The notes beneath the pieces are model-generated. The model saw nothing but the letters and a program-made list of their open reading frames with translations, searched no databases and was not told the origin of the DNA. Below, one piece after another: positions 1-7,416 of a stretch of 19,323 nucleotides of DNA. The stretch comes from Bacteroidales bacterium UBA3824 (GTDB lineage Bacteria; Bacteroidota; Bacteroidia; Bacteroidales; UBA3824). The position numbers and the translations under genes were made by a program. Position 1 is the first letter of the stretch. The number at the start of each line of letters is the position of its first letter. The stretch lies in assembly GCA_002393195.1 (NCBI GenBank), contig DGIK01000030.1:1-19323 (forward strand). Reading direction: 5' to 3'.

Positions 1-915
1 TATTATCGACGAATACAATGTGAAATATTCGCCCACAGAAGCCTCGCTGCTGCCGCTATCCGATTCCTGGAATATCACCCTTACTGCTTCGTAACTGATG
101 TCCTCGATTGGAAGTCCGGCATTAAGATTTTGGGAGACGTAATAATATGATTTTTTTTCTGTAACAATCTTGCAAGTGAGCCGCGTCTTTACGAGTATGC
201 CCATCAACTCCTTCTTGAACGCCTGCATGATTGGGTCTTTGACCGCCCGCAACGCGGTAACTTCCCTTACCACCGATTCGTATTGCGCGGGCTGGGCATA
301 TTTGAACGACGAATCCTCAAGTTCGTTTTTGATGTCGTAGAGACCAAGCTGATAAGCTATCGGCACATACACATATAGATTTTCGCCCGCCTTGCTTTGT
401 ATTGTGCCCTGCGGCATGCCCTCCATAGTGCGCATATTGTGGAGACGGTCGGCAAGTTTGATGAATACCACCCTCGGGTCGTGCGGTATCGATAGAAGCA
501 TCTTCTTGAATGTCTCCGCCTGCACATTGCTCTTGGCGTTATAGACATTGGTAATCTTGGTGAGACCCGCCACAATATCGGCAACGTCGCCGCCAAAACG
601 TTCAGTGATGGTTTCCAACGAATATTTGGTGTCTTCTACCACGTCGTGGAGCAACGCCGCCACCACCGACATCACCCCGAGCCCAATCTCGTTGGCTACA
701 ATAAGCGCCACCGACACGGGATGTATGATGAAAGGTTCGCCCGTGGTCTTGCGTCTCTGCTCGCGGTGGGCTTCAAATGCAAAGTCATATACATTCCTTA
801 ATTGCTCCTCTATCTCCGCCGTCTTGAAACTGCCATTGAGCTTGCTGTAAAAATCATTGAAAAGCTCCTCCTTGTAACGAGCATCCATTACGATATAATT
901 CATATTACCTTCCAT
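1..915 (-). CDS. RelA/SpoT-family (p)ppGpp hydrolase/synthetase, N-terminal part
   Basis: This is the first ~305 residues of an RSH protein; the rest lies beyond the left edge. RSH enzymes make and degrade the alarmone (p)ppGpp in the cytoplasm. The HD hydrolase domain (about residues 25-200) is clear and looks intact: H50 in an AHREQ..TTGEPFIIHP stretch, H90-D91-V-V-E94-D95-T, and the IKLADRLHNMRT motif ending near N160-T163. The start of the synthetase region (from about 235) is unusual: where family members carry G-R-x-K-x-x-Y-S-I-x-x-K, this reads T252-E-K-K-S-Y-Y-Y-V-S-Q-N, and the Y-D-L-x-A-I-R motif reads I-S-Y-E-A-V-R. It may therefore be mainly a hydrolase (inference). Start chosen at 915; a second ATG at 903 is nearly as good. 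It is transcribed alone towards the edge. Confidence 0.9.
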   Translation of the reverse strand, partial: MEGNMNYIVMDARYKEELFNDFYSKLNGSFKTAEIEEQLRNVYDFAFEAHREQRRKTTGEPFIIHPVSVALIVANEIGLGVMSVVAALLHDVVEDTKYSLETITERFGGDVADIVAGLTKITNVYNAKSNVQAETFKKMLLSIPHDPRVVFIKLADRLHNMRTMEGMPQGTIQSKAGENLYVYVPIAYQLGLYDIKNELEDSSFKYAQPAQYESVVREVTALRAVKDPIMQAFKKELMGILVKTRLTCKIVTEKKSYYYVSQNLNAGLPIEDISYEAVRVIFQESDSGSSEASVGEYFTLYSSII

Positions 916-1002
916 AGCCTTGATTGTTTGTCTAATTACTAAATACTGATAACTATGCGGATGCTACCCATACAAGTGGAAATCGCTCCGATTTGATGAG
1001 GG

Positions 1003-1035
1003 CAAGTTAGGAATAATAATTGTACTTTCTACAAA
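1003..1035 (-). promoter_or_regulatory. Possible promoter of the RSH gene
   Basis: On the minus strand a TTTG (1032-1035) lies 22 bp before TAACTTG (1003-1009). This resembles the Bacteroidota TTTG / TAnnTTTG promoter but lacks one T in the -7 box and has a slightly long spacer, so it is only tentative. The 5' leader would be about 85 nt. Confidence 0.3.
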
Positions 1036-1082
1036 CAAAATATTAACTTTATGTTAAAATATGTTGTCGAAGAACAATAAGA

Positions 1083-1141
1083 GAAACTCTTACTTAACGT
1101 AACGCGCCGATAATCGCTATAAGTGAAACACTTACTTAACG
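1083..1141. repeat. 17-bp direct repeat at the 3' end of the FGE-like gene
   Basis: GAAACTCTTACTTAACG at 1083-1099 recurs at 1125-1141 with one mismatch (GAAACACTTACTTAACG), a 42-bp period. The second copy covers the stop codon and last codons of the minus-strand gene at 1132-2196, so the first copy is a displaced echo of that gene's tail. The remaining part of the 916-1131 gap is A/T rich and shows no gene. Confidence 0.6.
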
Positions 1142-2196
1142 CTGGCAATATTCTTGACACAGCGGAAACCTATGCTCCCCCTGCCAAATTCCGGACGCTC
1201 GTAATCCCTGAATGTCTTGGGATGGTAATCGTCGTCGAGCGACGCGCCGCCCCTCACCGTCTTGTATTCGCGCACTTCGTGATGTTCGGGATTGTGTGTG
1301 TCGGAGTTTTGATACGCAACCCCGCTGTACGAATCCGACACCCACTCACGTCCATTGTCGCACATTCCATATATGCCGTAACAATTGGGCTTGCCCGACT
1401 TTACATTGTGATAATAATTGGAATCGCTATCCGCCGAATCGCCAAAGGCATATTCCCACTGCGCCTCGGTAGGCAATGTCTTGCCGCACCACAGAGCGTA
1501 GTCGTTGGCACCGTACCACGTAACACCAAATACCGGATAATCCTCGTACCCCTTTTCCACCGAATACCAATTGGCAACAGCGTCGTAGCTGATATGGCAA
1601 TTGGGACCATTCACACAGATGCGGATGTGCATCTCGGCGTCGTACAGCCCCTTGGCATTGAGGAATACGACATACTGCGAATTGCTCACCTCGTACTTGT
1701 CGATGTAGAAAGAATCGAGGTGCACCGTGTGCGACGGCTTCTCATTATCGGGGCCATCGTTGCGCCCCATCATAAAAAAGCCAGACTCAATGCGCACCAT
1801 GCCGACATTAGACGCCCTACCGAGCTTGCTCTTGTCCTGGCAGAGTCTCATCATTTCACGGCAATCGTGGTCCTCACTATTTTTTTGGGCAACAAGCGCA
1901 TAATGAATATATGCCTCGTCAAACCTGCGATCGTCGTAACAAACGTCGCCGCTGTCCTTGTGAATTTTGCAATAAATCGACATACTGCGCATTATATTAA
2001 CGCTGTCGGAGGATACACTGCCGTCATCATGAAACGACGCATATTCAAACTGAAACTCTGCGGCCTTGTAATCCCCCGACCGATAATAATGCTTACCCTT
2101 TTCAAAATAAGTACGTGCACTCGACACGATAGCAGCCTGCAATTCATACGCAAAACACAATCCTAATAATAAAACATAAATATTTTTCATTTTCAT
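1132..2196 (-). CDS. Secreted protein with FGE-sulfatase (SUMF1/EgtB-like) domain
   Basis: A 354-residue exported protein. Residues 1-21 form a signal peptide (MKMKNIYVLLLGLCFAYELQA). Residues ~25-115 are helical and repeat-like (YFEKGKHYYRSGDYKAAEFQFEYA resembles a TPR unit). From ~130 to the end lies the FGE/C-type-lectin-like fold: VRIESGFFMMG, HTVHLDSFYIDKYEVSNSQYVVFLNA, YPVFGVTWYGANDYALWCGKTLPTEAQWEYA, then NGREWVSDSY, KTVRGGASL and GSIGFRCV at the end. True formylglycine-generating enzymes use a cysteine pair in the segment after RGGSW; here that segment reads ASLDDDYHPKTFRDYERPEF and has no cysteine, so oxidase activity is unlikely. Members of this fold in Bacteroidota are often envelope or gliding-associated proteins, but nothing nearby fixes the role. 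It has its own promoter at 2228-2259. Confidence 0.85.
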   Translation of the reverse strand: MKMKNIYVLLLGLCFAYELQAAIVSSARTYFEKGKHYYRSGDYKAAEFQFEYASFHDDGSVSSDSVNIMRSMSIYCKIHKDSGDVCYDDRRFDEAYIHYALVAQKNSEDHDCREMMRLCQDKSKLGRASNVGMVRIESGFFMMGRNDGPDNEKPSHTVHLDSFYIDKYEVSNSQYVVFLNAKGLYDAEMHIRICVNGPNCHISYDAVANWYSVEKGYEDYPVFGVTWYGANDYALWCGKTLPTEAQWEYAFGDSADSDSNYYHNVKSGKPNCYGIYGMCDNGREWVSDSYSGVAYQNSDTHNPEHHEVREYKTVRGGASLDDDYHPKTFRDYERPEFGRGSIGFRCVKNIASVK

Positions 2197-2227
2197 TTTG
2201 CAGAACTTTTTTCATTTTTCATTGACC

Positions 2228-2259
2228 CAAAGTTACTCATATTTTACATATCCACCAAA
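2228..2259 (-). promoter_or_regulatory. Bacteroidota-type promoter of the FGE-like gene
   Basis: Minus-strand TTTG (2256-2259), a 20-bp spacer, then TAACTTTG (2228-2235). Both boxes and the spacing match the Bacteroidota housekeeping-sigma consensus. The start codon at 2196 follows about 30 nt after the -7 box. Confidence 0.65.
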
Positions 2260-2354
2260 AAAAAATTTACAATTTTTTTACATTGAACGCATTTTTTTTG
2301 CAACTTTTTTTGATGTACATTATAATTGACACAACAAAAAAGCATTCGTATCGC

Positions 2355-2385
2355 TTGCAAATCAGAAAATATTTGCATAACTTTG
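2355..2385 (+). promoter_or_regulatory. Bacteroidota-type promoter of trmD
   Basis: TTG (2355-2357), a 20-bp spacer, then TAACTTTG (2378-2385). This is a good match to the phylum consensus, 24 nt before the trmD start. The promoter diverges from that of the FGE-like gene; the stretch between them is A/T rich with T and A runs and no visible gene. Confidence 0.65.
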
Positions 2386-2409
2386 CGTCAATAATAACAA
2401 ACATCAACA

Positions 2410-3102
2410 ATGAGAATAGACATCATAACAGTATTGCCGGAACTTTTGGAAAGTCCGCTCAATCATTCGATAGTGAAGCGCGCCCGCGACAAGGGTCTCG
2501 CAGACATCAACATCGTGAATCTCCGCGACTTCACCACCGACAAGCGGCGCACCGTCGATGACTACCAATACGGCGGCGACGCAGGTATGGTGATGATGAT
2601 AGAGCCTATCGACAAGGCCATCACATACCTAAAATCGCAGCGCGACTACGACGAGGTCATCTACACATCGCCCGACGGCGAGGTGCTCAACCAAAAGACC
2701 GCCAACACCCTCTCCACATACCAAAACCTGATAATCCTTTGCGGACATTACAAGGGCATAGACCACCGCGTCCGCGAGCACCTCATCACCCGCGAAATAT
2801 CCATCGGCGACTACGTACTCACCGGCGGCGAACTCGCGGCAGCAGTAATCACGGATTGTGTGGTAAGGCTCATCCCCGGCGCAATGTCCGACAACGAATC
2901 GGCTCTCTCCGACTCATTCCAAGACAACCTGCTTGCCCCGCCCATCTACACCCGCCCCGCAGACTACAAGGGTTGGAAGGTTCCCGAAATACTCCTATCC
3001 GGCAACGAGGCGGCAATAGACCAATGGCAGATGGAGCAATCGATGGAGCGAACAAAACGTTTGAGACCGGAACTTTATCAATGCATAATGCATAATGCAT
3101 AA
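2410..3102 (+). CDS. trmD: tRNA (guanine-N1-)-methyltransferase TrmD
   Basis: Methylates G37 next to the anticodon of tRNAs using S-adenosylmethionine, which prevents +1 frameshifting; cytoplasmic and normally essential. The 230-residue protein carries the SPOUT trefoil-knot signatures: [11 protein letters not shown] at the N-terminus, [18 protein letters not shown] (~50-67), [12 protein letters not shown] (~112-123), [15 protein letters not shown] (~130-144), VVRLIPGAM with the conserved Arg, and the catalytic-Asp segment [17 protein letters not shown]. The C-terminal tRNA-binding domain ends in [10 protein letters not shown]. The last residues, QCIMHNA, and the stop codon are encoded inside the left arm of an inverted repeat, so the natural 3' end appears to have been overwritten by the repeat without touching the enzyme core. 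Confidence 0.97.
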   Translation: MRIDIITVLPELLESPLNHSIVKRARDKGLADINIVNLRDFTTDKRRTVDDYQYGGDAGMVMMIEPIDKAITYLKSQRDYDEVIYTSPDGEVLNQKTANTLSTYQNLIILCGHYKGIDHRVREHLITREISIGDYVLTGGELAAAVITDCVVRLIPGAMSDNESALSDSFQDNLLAPPIYTRPADYKGWKVPEILLSGNEAAIDQWQMEQSMERTKRLRPELYQCIMHNA

Positions 3103-3236
3103 TGCATAATTGGCATCCGCCGGAAGGGAGAATTGAAAGTTAATAATTGATAATTGATAACATTCATAATGGACAATTCATAATTAGCAACAATCCGAAT
3201 GGCAATTATGAATTATGCATTATGAATTATGCATTG
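3079..3236. repeat. 34-bp imperfect inverted repeat flanking a 90-bp spacer
   Basis: The left arm 3079-3112 is built of tandem TGCATAA units; the right arm 3203-3236 is its reverse complement with two G/T substitutions (units TTCATAA and TGCATAA). Each arm also contains the self-complementary ATTATGCATAAT or close variants, so it can fold alone or with its partner. The spacer 3113-3202 holds further AATTGAT/ATTCATAA-like short repeats. The left arm supplies the trmD stop codon; the right arm ends 7 bp before the next start codon (3244). It could act as a terminator/attenuator or block translation initiation (inference). Confidence 0.85.
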
Positions 3237-3243
3237 AAAAAAA

Positions 3244-3972
3244 ATGATAGCGATGATTTTTGCGGCGGGGCTTGGCACGAGGCTCGCACCGCTCACTAAC
3301 AACAAGCCAAAAGCTTTGGTGGAGTTCAACGGGAAGACGATGCTCGAAAACGTCGCCCAAAAACTCGTTGACGCTGGCTGCGAACGCCTTGTCATCAACG
3401 TCCACCATTTTTCTGATATGATGAAGGATTTCATCAAGAGCCACGACTTCGGCGCGGAGGTCTTCATCTCCGACGAAACCGATATGCTGCTCGATACCGG
3501 CGGCGGAATGTTGAAGGCAAGAGAATTTTTGGAAGTGGAGCCACACTTTATATTATATAATGTGGATGTCGATTGCGACCTCAATATCGAGACTATGTAC
3601 ACCAACCACATTCAGTCGGGCGCATTGGCAACACTCGCCGTCAAGGACAGGGAAAGCACAAGAAGCCTTATTTTCGACGGCTCGATGCGACTCTGCGCCT
3701 GGCGAAACAACATTACAGGAGAATCCAAAATTTCGTGGCGACCATTCAACGGCAACGGACGACCATTGGCGTTCAGCGGCATCTCAATTGCAAGCAGCGA
3801 AATATTCGACCTGATAACAGAGACCGGCAAATTTTCAATCACCGACCTCTACCTGCGTCTCGCCAAATCTGAACTCATAGAAGGATACCTGCACGAAGGC
3901 CGCTGGGCAGACCTCGGCTCCGTAGAAAAAATCCGCGCCGCCGAACAAATCATCAAATCAACAAATCAATAA
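3244..3972 (+). CDS. Sugar-1-phosphate nucleotidyltransferase (MurU/ManC-like)
   Basis: A 242-residue cytoplasmic NTP-transferase that should join a nucleoside triphosphate to a sugar-1-phosphate. The signature MIFAAGLGTRLAPLTNNKPKAL fills residues 4-25 (nucleotide-binding GxGTRL loop and the Lys after it). MLLDTGGGML (~80-90), the metal-binding region LYNVDVDCD (~101-109), AFSGISIASSEIF and the closing HEGRWADLGSVEKIRAAE follow. Length and layout match N-acetylmuramate-1-phosphate uridylyltransferase (MurU) and related HddC/RmlA-type enzymes; the exact sugar cannot be read from sequence. Start at 3244 gives the usual MxAMIFAAG N-terminus; 3253 is an alternative. The last codons run into an 8-bp tandem repeat. 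No promoter is obvious, so it may be read through from trmD across the inverted repeat. Confidence 0.88.
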   Translation: MIAMIFAAGLGTRLAPLTNNKPKALVEFNGKTMLENVAQKLVDAGCERLVINVHHFSDMMKDFIKSHDFGAEVFISDETDMLLDTGGGMLKAREFLEVEPHFILYNVDVDCDLNIETMYTNHIQSGALATLAVKDRESTRSLIFDGSMRLCAWRNNITGESKISWRPFNGNGRPLAFSGISIASSEIFDLITETGKFSITDLYLRLAKSELIEGYLHEGRWADLGSVEKIRAAEQIIKSTNQ

Positions 3973-3982
3973 ATCAACAAAT
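3947..3982 (+). repeat. 8-bp tandem repeat (AAATCAAC), 4.5 copies
   Basis: Units AAATCATC, AAATCAAC, AAATCAAT, AAATCAAC and a partial AAAT run from 3947 to 3982. They encode the last residues of the nucleotidyltransferase (IIKSTNQ), include its stop codon (3970-3972) and end 2 bp before the converging stop of the universal stress gene. Copy-number change would shift the frame, because 8 is not a multiple of 3. Confidence 0.7.
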
Positions 3983-3984
3983 GC

Positions 3985-4731
3985 TCAGCAGCACATCACA
4001 GGAATAAGAGCAAGATTAAACATCAATTGTTCCAATACCGGCGCAAATACTGTTCTCTCTATTTCGTGCGAAAATCCGAGAAACATATCTGCGCCGATTT
4101 TTTCGCCGTATTCGATGGCTTGCAGCGAGAATGTACGGTCTTTGCAATAATCGACGCTCAACGCCACCTGAATCCGCCGCCCAAAAATCCTCGACACCGT
4201 ATCGGCAAACGCCTCCTCGCCACGGCGGCACACTATCTTTACATCGATGCCAAGCAGCAAGGCGAGTTGTGCCATCTTGTCGATTTCGCCGGCATACTGC
4301 TCTATATTGTCGGCGATTGGCAGCAGGGCAAGTTTTACAGGCTTGAACCTCTTGGACTGCACCACCACCACGGGAATATCCTGCAACACAATAATCCTCG
4401 CCGCCGCACTGCCAGTCAACGATTGAAATCCGTGCCGCCCGTGAGTACCCATTATTATCATAGTGAATTTTCCCGATTTAGACAATTCGCCCATCACATC
4501 GGCAAAGTCGCCTTTCTTGATGGTCATATCGACACCGCCCTGCATCTTGCCACGGTACAGGGACACGAGCTCCTCGGTGCGGCGGAGTTCCACCTCGTCG
4601 ATGAAATAATCGTCCTCGTCCACGTGCAGGATTTCCGCCCCAAGTCCATAATGACGGCAAAAATCCAAGCCGTAGGTTACGCTCTCATAACACGCCTGTG
4701 TAAAATCGGTTAATATGAGTACCTTTTTCAT
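3985..4731 (-). CDS. Tandem universal stress protein (UspA family)
   Basis: A 248-residue cytoplasmic protein with two USP folds. Domain 1 (residues 1 to ~130) starts MKKVLILTDFTQACYESVTYGLDF and has the nucleotide-binding loop MGTHGRHGFQSLTGSAAARII followed by PVVVVQ, matching the G-x2-G-x9-G(S/T) ATP-binding USP type. Domain 2 (~135-248) is degenerate: it ends in GADMFLGFSHEIERTVFAPVLEQLMF with no G-x2-G loop. USPs bind ATP or AMP and modulate stress survival. Start chosen at 4731 (MKKVLIL); 4737 is possible, and upstream in-frame codons would overlap the preceding gene. It starts about 10 bp after the stop of the TPR/SpoIIE phosphatase gene, so the two are almost certainly cotranscribed. 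It converges on the nucleotidyltransferase gene with 12 bp between the stops and no clear terminator. Confidence 0.88.
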   Translation of the reverse strand: MKKVLILTDFTQACYESVTYGLDFCRHYGLGAEILHVDEDDYFIDEVELRRTEELVSLYRGKMQGGVDMTIKKGDFADVMGELSKSGKFTMIIMGTHGRHGFQSLTGSAAARIIVLQDIPVVVVQSKRFKPVKLALLPIADNIEQYAGEIDKMAQLALLLGIDVKIVCRRGEEAFADTVSRIFGRRIQVALSVDYCKDRTFSLQAIEYGEKIGADMFLGFSHEIERTVFAPVLEQLMFNLALIPVMCC

Positions 4732-4741
4732 TGTCATTAAT

Positions 4742-6751
4742 CTATACCAAGAATCCAGCGACGCAGATGTCATCTACCTGACCAAGCGAACCTTGCCAAG
4801 CGAGCAATTCTTCTTCAAGTTTCTTAGACTGCTCCGCCATCGGGAGTTGGTGGATTTTCATTAGGATGTTTTTGTAGCCGCTCATCTTGATTTTTGCGCG
4901 GTCGCCCTCGCGGAATTGCGACGGATAGCCGTCGGAAGATAGGTAAATCCTGTCGCCGGGTTTGAGGTCGAGATGCGTGCCTTCAAAAGGCGTCTCGTTT
5001 CTGTAAACGCCAATCGGGTTGCGGCTCGGCTTTATTTCGTTGAGTTCGCCATCGCGGATATAGATGAGCGGGATATTGCCGCCCGAATATTCGAGGTACT
5101 TGCGGTCGTGGTCCACCACCAAGATAGCAATGTCCATACCATCTTTCGGGTTGGAATCGTCGGCGGAAGTCTGGCGGAGCAATGTCTTGATGAGATCGCG
5201 GAGTTGATTGAGGATTGCGCCCGCGCTGTGCTCGCCGTGTCCCACGATGCCGTGTAGTGCGCAGATGCCGAGCATACTCATAAACGCGCCCGGCACGCCG
5301 TGTCCCGTGCAGTCGGCAACCACAATCACCTGGCATCCCTCGCAATCCATCTGCCAATAATAATCGCCGCTTACCACATTGCGCGGCTTGTAAAATATGA
5401 AACTATCGGCAAACACACTCGCAAACTCTTTTTGTGTAGGCAGCAAAACCGACTGAATCCTCTGTGCGTAGGAGATGCTGTCGGAAATTTGTTTTTGCTG
5501 CTTCAATAGCAACTGCTGCTGCTCTTCGATGCGGGCGTTGCGCTCGGCGAGTTCGTCCTTCTGCTCTTGGAGTTGCGAATTGAGGCGTTTTACTTTTCGG
5601 TTGTTGACGCTTACCAATACCAACACCAATATCACTGCGCCGATGCCTATCGCAAGCGCGATGATAAAGTTGGTCTGTCGTTGTTGCTCCTGCTCCAACG
5701 CCTTCTGCTCCAATGCCATCTGGTCTATTTTTGACTGCTTCCTGTATTGGTCTGCGCTAAACTGGATGTTGAATATCTTTTGAGTGAGTTGCTCGCTGAA
5801 AATACTGTCGTTGCAGATGATTTGGCTGCGGTAATTGTCGGCGGCGTCCTTGTAGCGGTTTTGCAGATAAAGGATGTCGGCTATCATATTGTAGGCGTTC
5901 ATCGTGGCATACTTGCTGCCGACACGCTTGGCATAGTCGAGCGAATTTTTGGCATAAGCAAGAGCGTCGGCGTACTTCTTTTTGGTAAAATTGATTTTTG
6001 CCATCTGCAACGAAATATCCGACAAGAGGTCGTAGTCGCCAATAATATCGAGGTCGTTGAGGCAATCCTGATACTCCTTGCGCGCAAGGTCGATGAGCCC
6101 CGCCTCGGCGTGGCAGTCTGCCAAATATTTGCGCACCACGTTGCACTGACTATTGAGCCTCTTGCATTTGGTGCGGATGTCGAGAGCCGTCAAAAAATTC
6201 TCCTCCGAGCGGTCGAAGTCCTTGGCGGAAAGGCGCGTGCGGCCGAGGTTGAGGTATGCGTATGCCATAATCGCCGAATCATTGAGTTGCTCTCCGAGCC
6301 TCAAAGCCTTTTGGAGATTATTCTCCGCCTCGATGATGTTGTCCTGATATATGTAGAGGTTGCCGAGGTTTACATATCCGTAAGCCTCCTGCTCCGTGAC
6401 GCCATACTTGCGGGCATTTTCTACGCCGAGTTCGTAATATTCGAGCGCGTCAGAATAGTTGCCGAGATTTCTGTGGCACACACCTATATAACTATACCCC
6501 TTCACCAACTGCTCGTTGTCGCCATTCTTCTTCGCAAGTTCAATAGCCTTGTCGCCAAACTGAATCGCGGTCTCTGGGCTCGAATTGCGGAGTTTCCAGC
6601 AGACATCGTTGTAATAACGCGCAGCCAGCGAATCAGGCGCATTGTATGCGAGGCTGATAAGGCTGTCTATATACGGCGATACCTGTGCACGTCCGTATAA
6701 CGTACACATAGTCAACAACATAACTGCTATTATATATATACTTTTTTTCAC
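4742..6751 (-). CDS. Membrane TPR protein with SpoIIE-type PP2C serine phosphatase domain
   Basis: A 669-residue sensor-phosphatase. Order: signal peptide 1-23; TPR repeats about 35-330 (for example YSYIGVCHRNLGNYSDALEYYELGVENARKYG and YVNLGNLYIYQDNIIEAENNLQKAL), probably periplasmic; a transmembrane helix about 357-380 (NFIIALAIGIGAVILVLVLV); a coiled coil about 383-425 (QLQEQKDELAERNARIEEQQ); and a cytoplasmic PP2C/SpoIIE domain from about 440. Metal-binding motifs are present: VSGDYYW, VADCTGHGVPGAFMSMLG, DGMDIAI, YLSSDGYPSQF and the final QVDDICVAGF. Such phosphatases usually dephosphorylate STAS-domain anti-sigma-factor antagonists. Here the next gene is a universal stress protein, and STAS/ATPase proteins lie about 4 kb away. 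It begins 52 bp after engB, in the same direction, so it may belong to the esterase-engB-phosphatase-usp operon. Confidence 0.92.
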   Translation of the reverse strand: MKKSIYIIAVMLLTMCTLYGRAQVSPYIDSLISLAYNAPDSLAARYYNDVCWKLRNSSPETAIQFGDKAIELAKKNGDNEQLVKGYSYIGVCHRNLGNYSDALEYYELGVENARKYGVTEQEAYGYVNLGNLYIYQDNIIEAENNLQKALRLGEQLNDSAIMAYAYLNLGRTRLSAKDFDRSEENFLTALDIRTKCKRLNSQCNVVRKYLADCHAEAGLIDLARKEYQDCLNDLDIIGDYDLLSDISLQMAKINFTKKKYADALAYAKNSLDYAKRVGSKYATMNAYNMIADILYLQNRYKDAADNYRSQIICNDSIFSEQLTQKIFNIQFSADQYRKQSKIDQMALEQKALEQEQQRQTNFIIALAIGIGAVILVLVLVSVNNRKVKRLNSQLQEQKDELAERNARIEEQQQLLLKQQKQISDSISYAQRIQSVLLPTQKEFASVFADSFIFYKPRNVVSGDYYWQMDCEGCQVIVVADCTGHGVPGAFMSMLGICALHGIVGHGEHSAGAILNQLRDLIKTLLRQTSADDSNPKDGMDIAILVVDHDRKYLEYSGGNIPLIYIRDGELNEIKPSRNPIGVYRNETPFEGTHLDLKPGDRIYLSSDGYPSQFREGDRAKIKMSGYKNILMKIHQLPMAEQSKKLEEELLAWQGSLGQVDDICVAGFLV

Positions 6752-6803
6752 GGCTCAATGACTTTTAATTGTTGTTATAATTAATCCCGTGGCTGTATCT
6801 TTC

Positions 6804-7406
6804 TCAACGCACAAACAGCTTGTTGGTCTGCTCCACAAAATCGAGAATCTCGTCCGCGCCCTCCTTCTTTTCGGCGGAGGTGATGAAATGCTGCGGCAAT
6901 TCCTCCCAGGTCTTGCGCATCTCGTTGAGATAATTCTCCACATTGCGGCGGCGAGCCTCGGTGCCGAGTTTGTCAGCCTTTGTAAATACCATCACAAACG
7001 GGATGCCGTTGACAGCCATAAACTCCATAAAATCCGTGTCCTTCTTCTGCGGCTCGTGACGGATGTCAATCAGCACAAAAGTACACATCAGGTTGGGACG
7101 TTTCAGGAGGTATTTTTCGGTAAACTTCGACCAACTGCTCGTAACCTTCACATTTGGCTTGGCGAATCCATAACCCGGCAAATCCACCATATACCACTCG
7201 TTGTTGATGACAAAATGGTTGATTAATTGGGTCTTGCCCGGAGTAGCCGACGTCTTAGCCAACGCCTTGCGACCACAGAGCATATTTATAAGCGACGATT
7301 TGCCAACATTGCTCCTGCCTATAAAAGCGTATTCGGGCTTGTCGGGGTCAGGACATTTGTTGACGTCTGTGTTGCTCATTACAAACTTGGCATCTATTAT
7401 CTTCAT
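6804..7406 (-). CDS. engB: Ribosome biogenesis GTP-binding protein EngB (YihA/YsxC)
   Basis: A 200-residue TrmE-Era-type GTPase needed for assembly of the 50S ribosomal subunit. All G motifs are visible: G1 IGRSNVGKSSL (~29-39), G2 TSATPGKTQ, G3 DLPGYG, G4 TKAD and G5 SAEK. MKIIDAKFVMSNTDVNKCP..PEYAFIGRSNVGKS is the usual family N-terminus, so I start at 7406. An upstream in-frame ATG at 7433 would overlap the esterase gene by 17 bp and adds a non-conserved stretch. The start lies 10 bp after the esterase stop. Confidence 0.95.
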   Translation of the reverse strand: MKIIDAKFVMSNTDVNKCPDPDKPEYAFIGRSNVGKSSLINMLCGRKALAKTSATPGKTQLINHFVINNEWYMVDLPGYGFAKPNVKVTSSWSKFTEKYLLKRPNLMCTFVLIDIRHEPQKKDTDFMEFMAVNGIPFVMVFTKADKLGTEARRRNVENYLNEMRKTWEELPQHFITSAEKKEGADEILDFVEQTNKLFVR

Positions 7407-7416
7407 ATTTTTTTTA

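Noticed and set aside
1123..2166. Long plus-strand open frame (347 codons)
   Set aside because: It is antisense to the FGE-like gene, which has a signal peptide, family motifs and a matching promoter; the plus-strand translation shows no family pattern.
3079..3240. Possible CRISPR-like or microsatellite array
   Set aside because: Units of 7 bp with no unique spacers between them, arranged as one inverted pair; it does not fit a CRISPR array.
3213..3611. Minus-strand frame ending ..CIIHNA/MHNS in the inverted repeat
   Set aside because: Short shadow of the nucleotidyltransferase gene; its tail is only the repeat read in reverse.
5747..6700. Long plus-strand open frame (317 codons)
   Set aside because: Antisense to the TPR/SpoIIE phosphatase gene; its valine/isoleucine/alanine-rich product is what the reverse of a G/C-biased coding strand gives.
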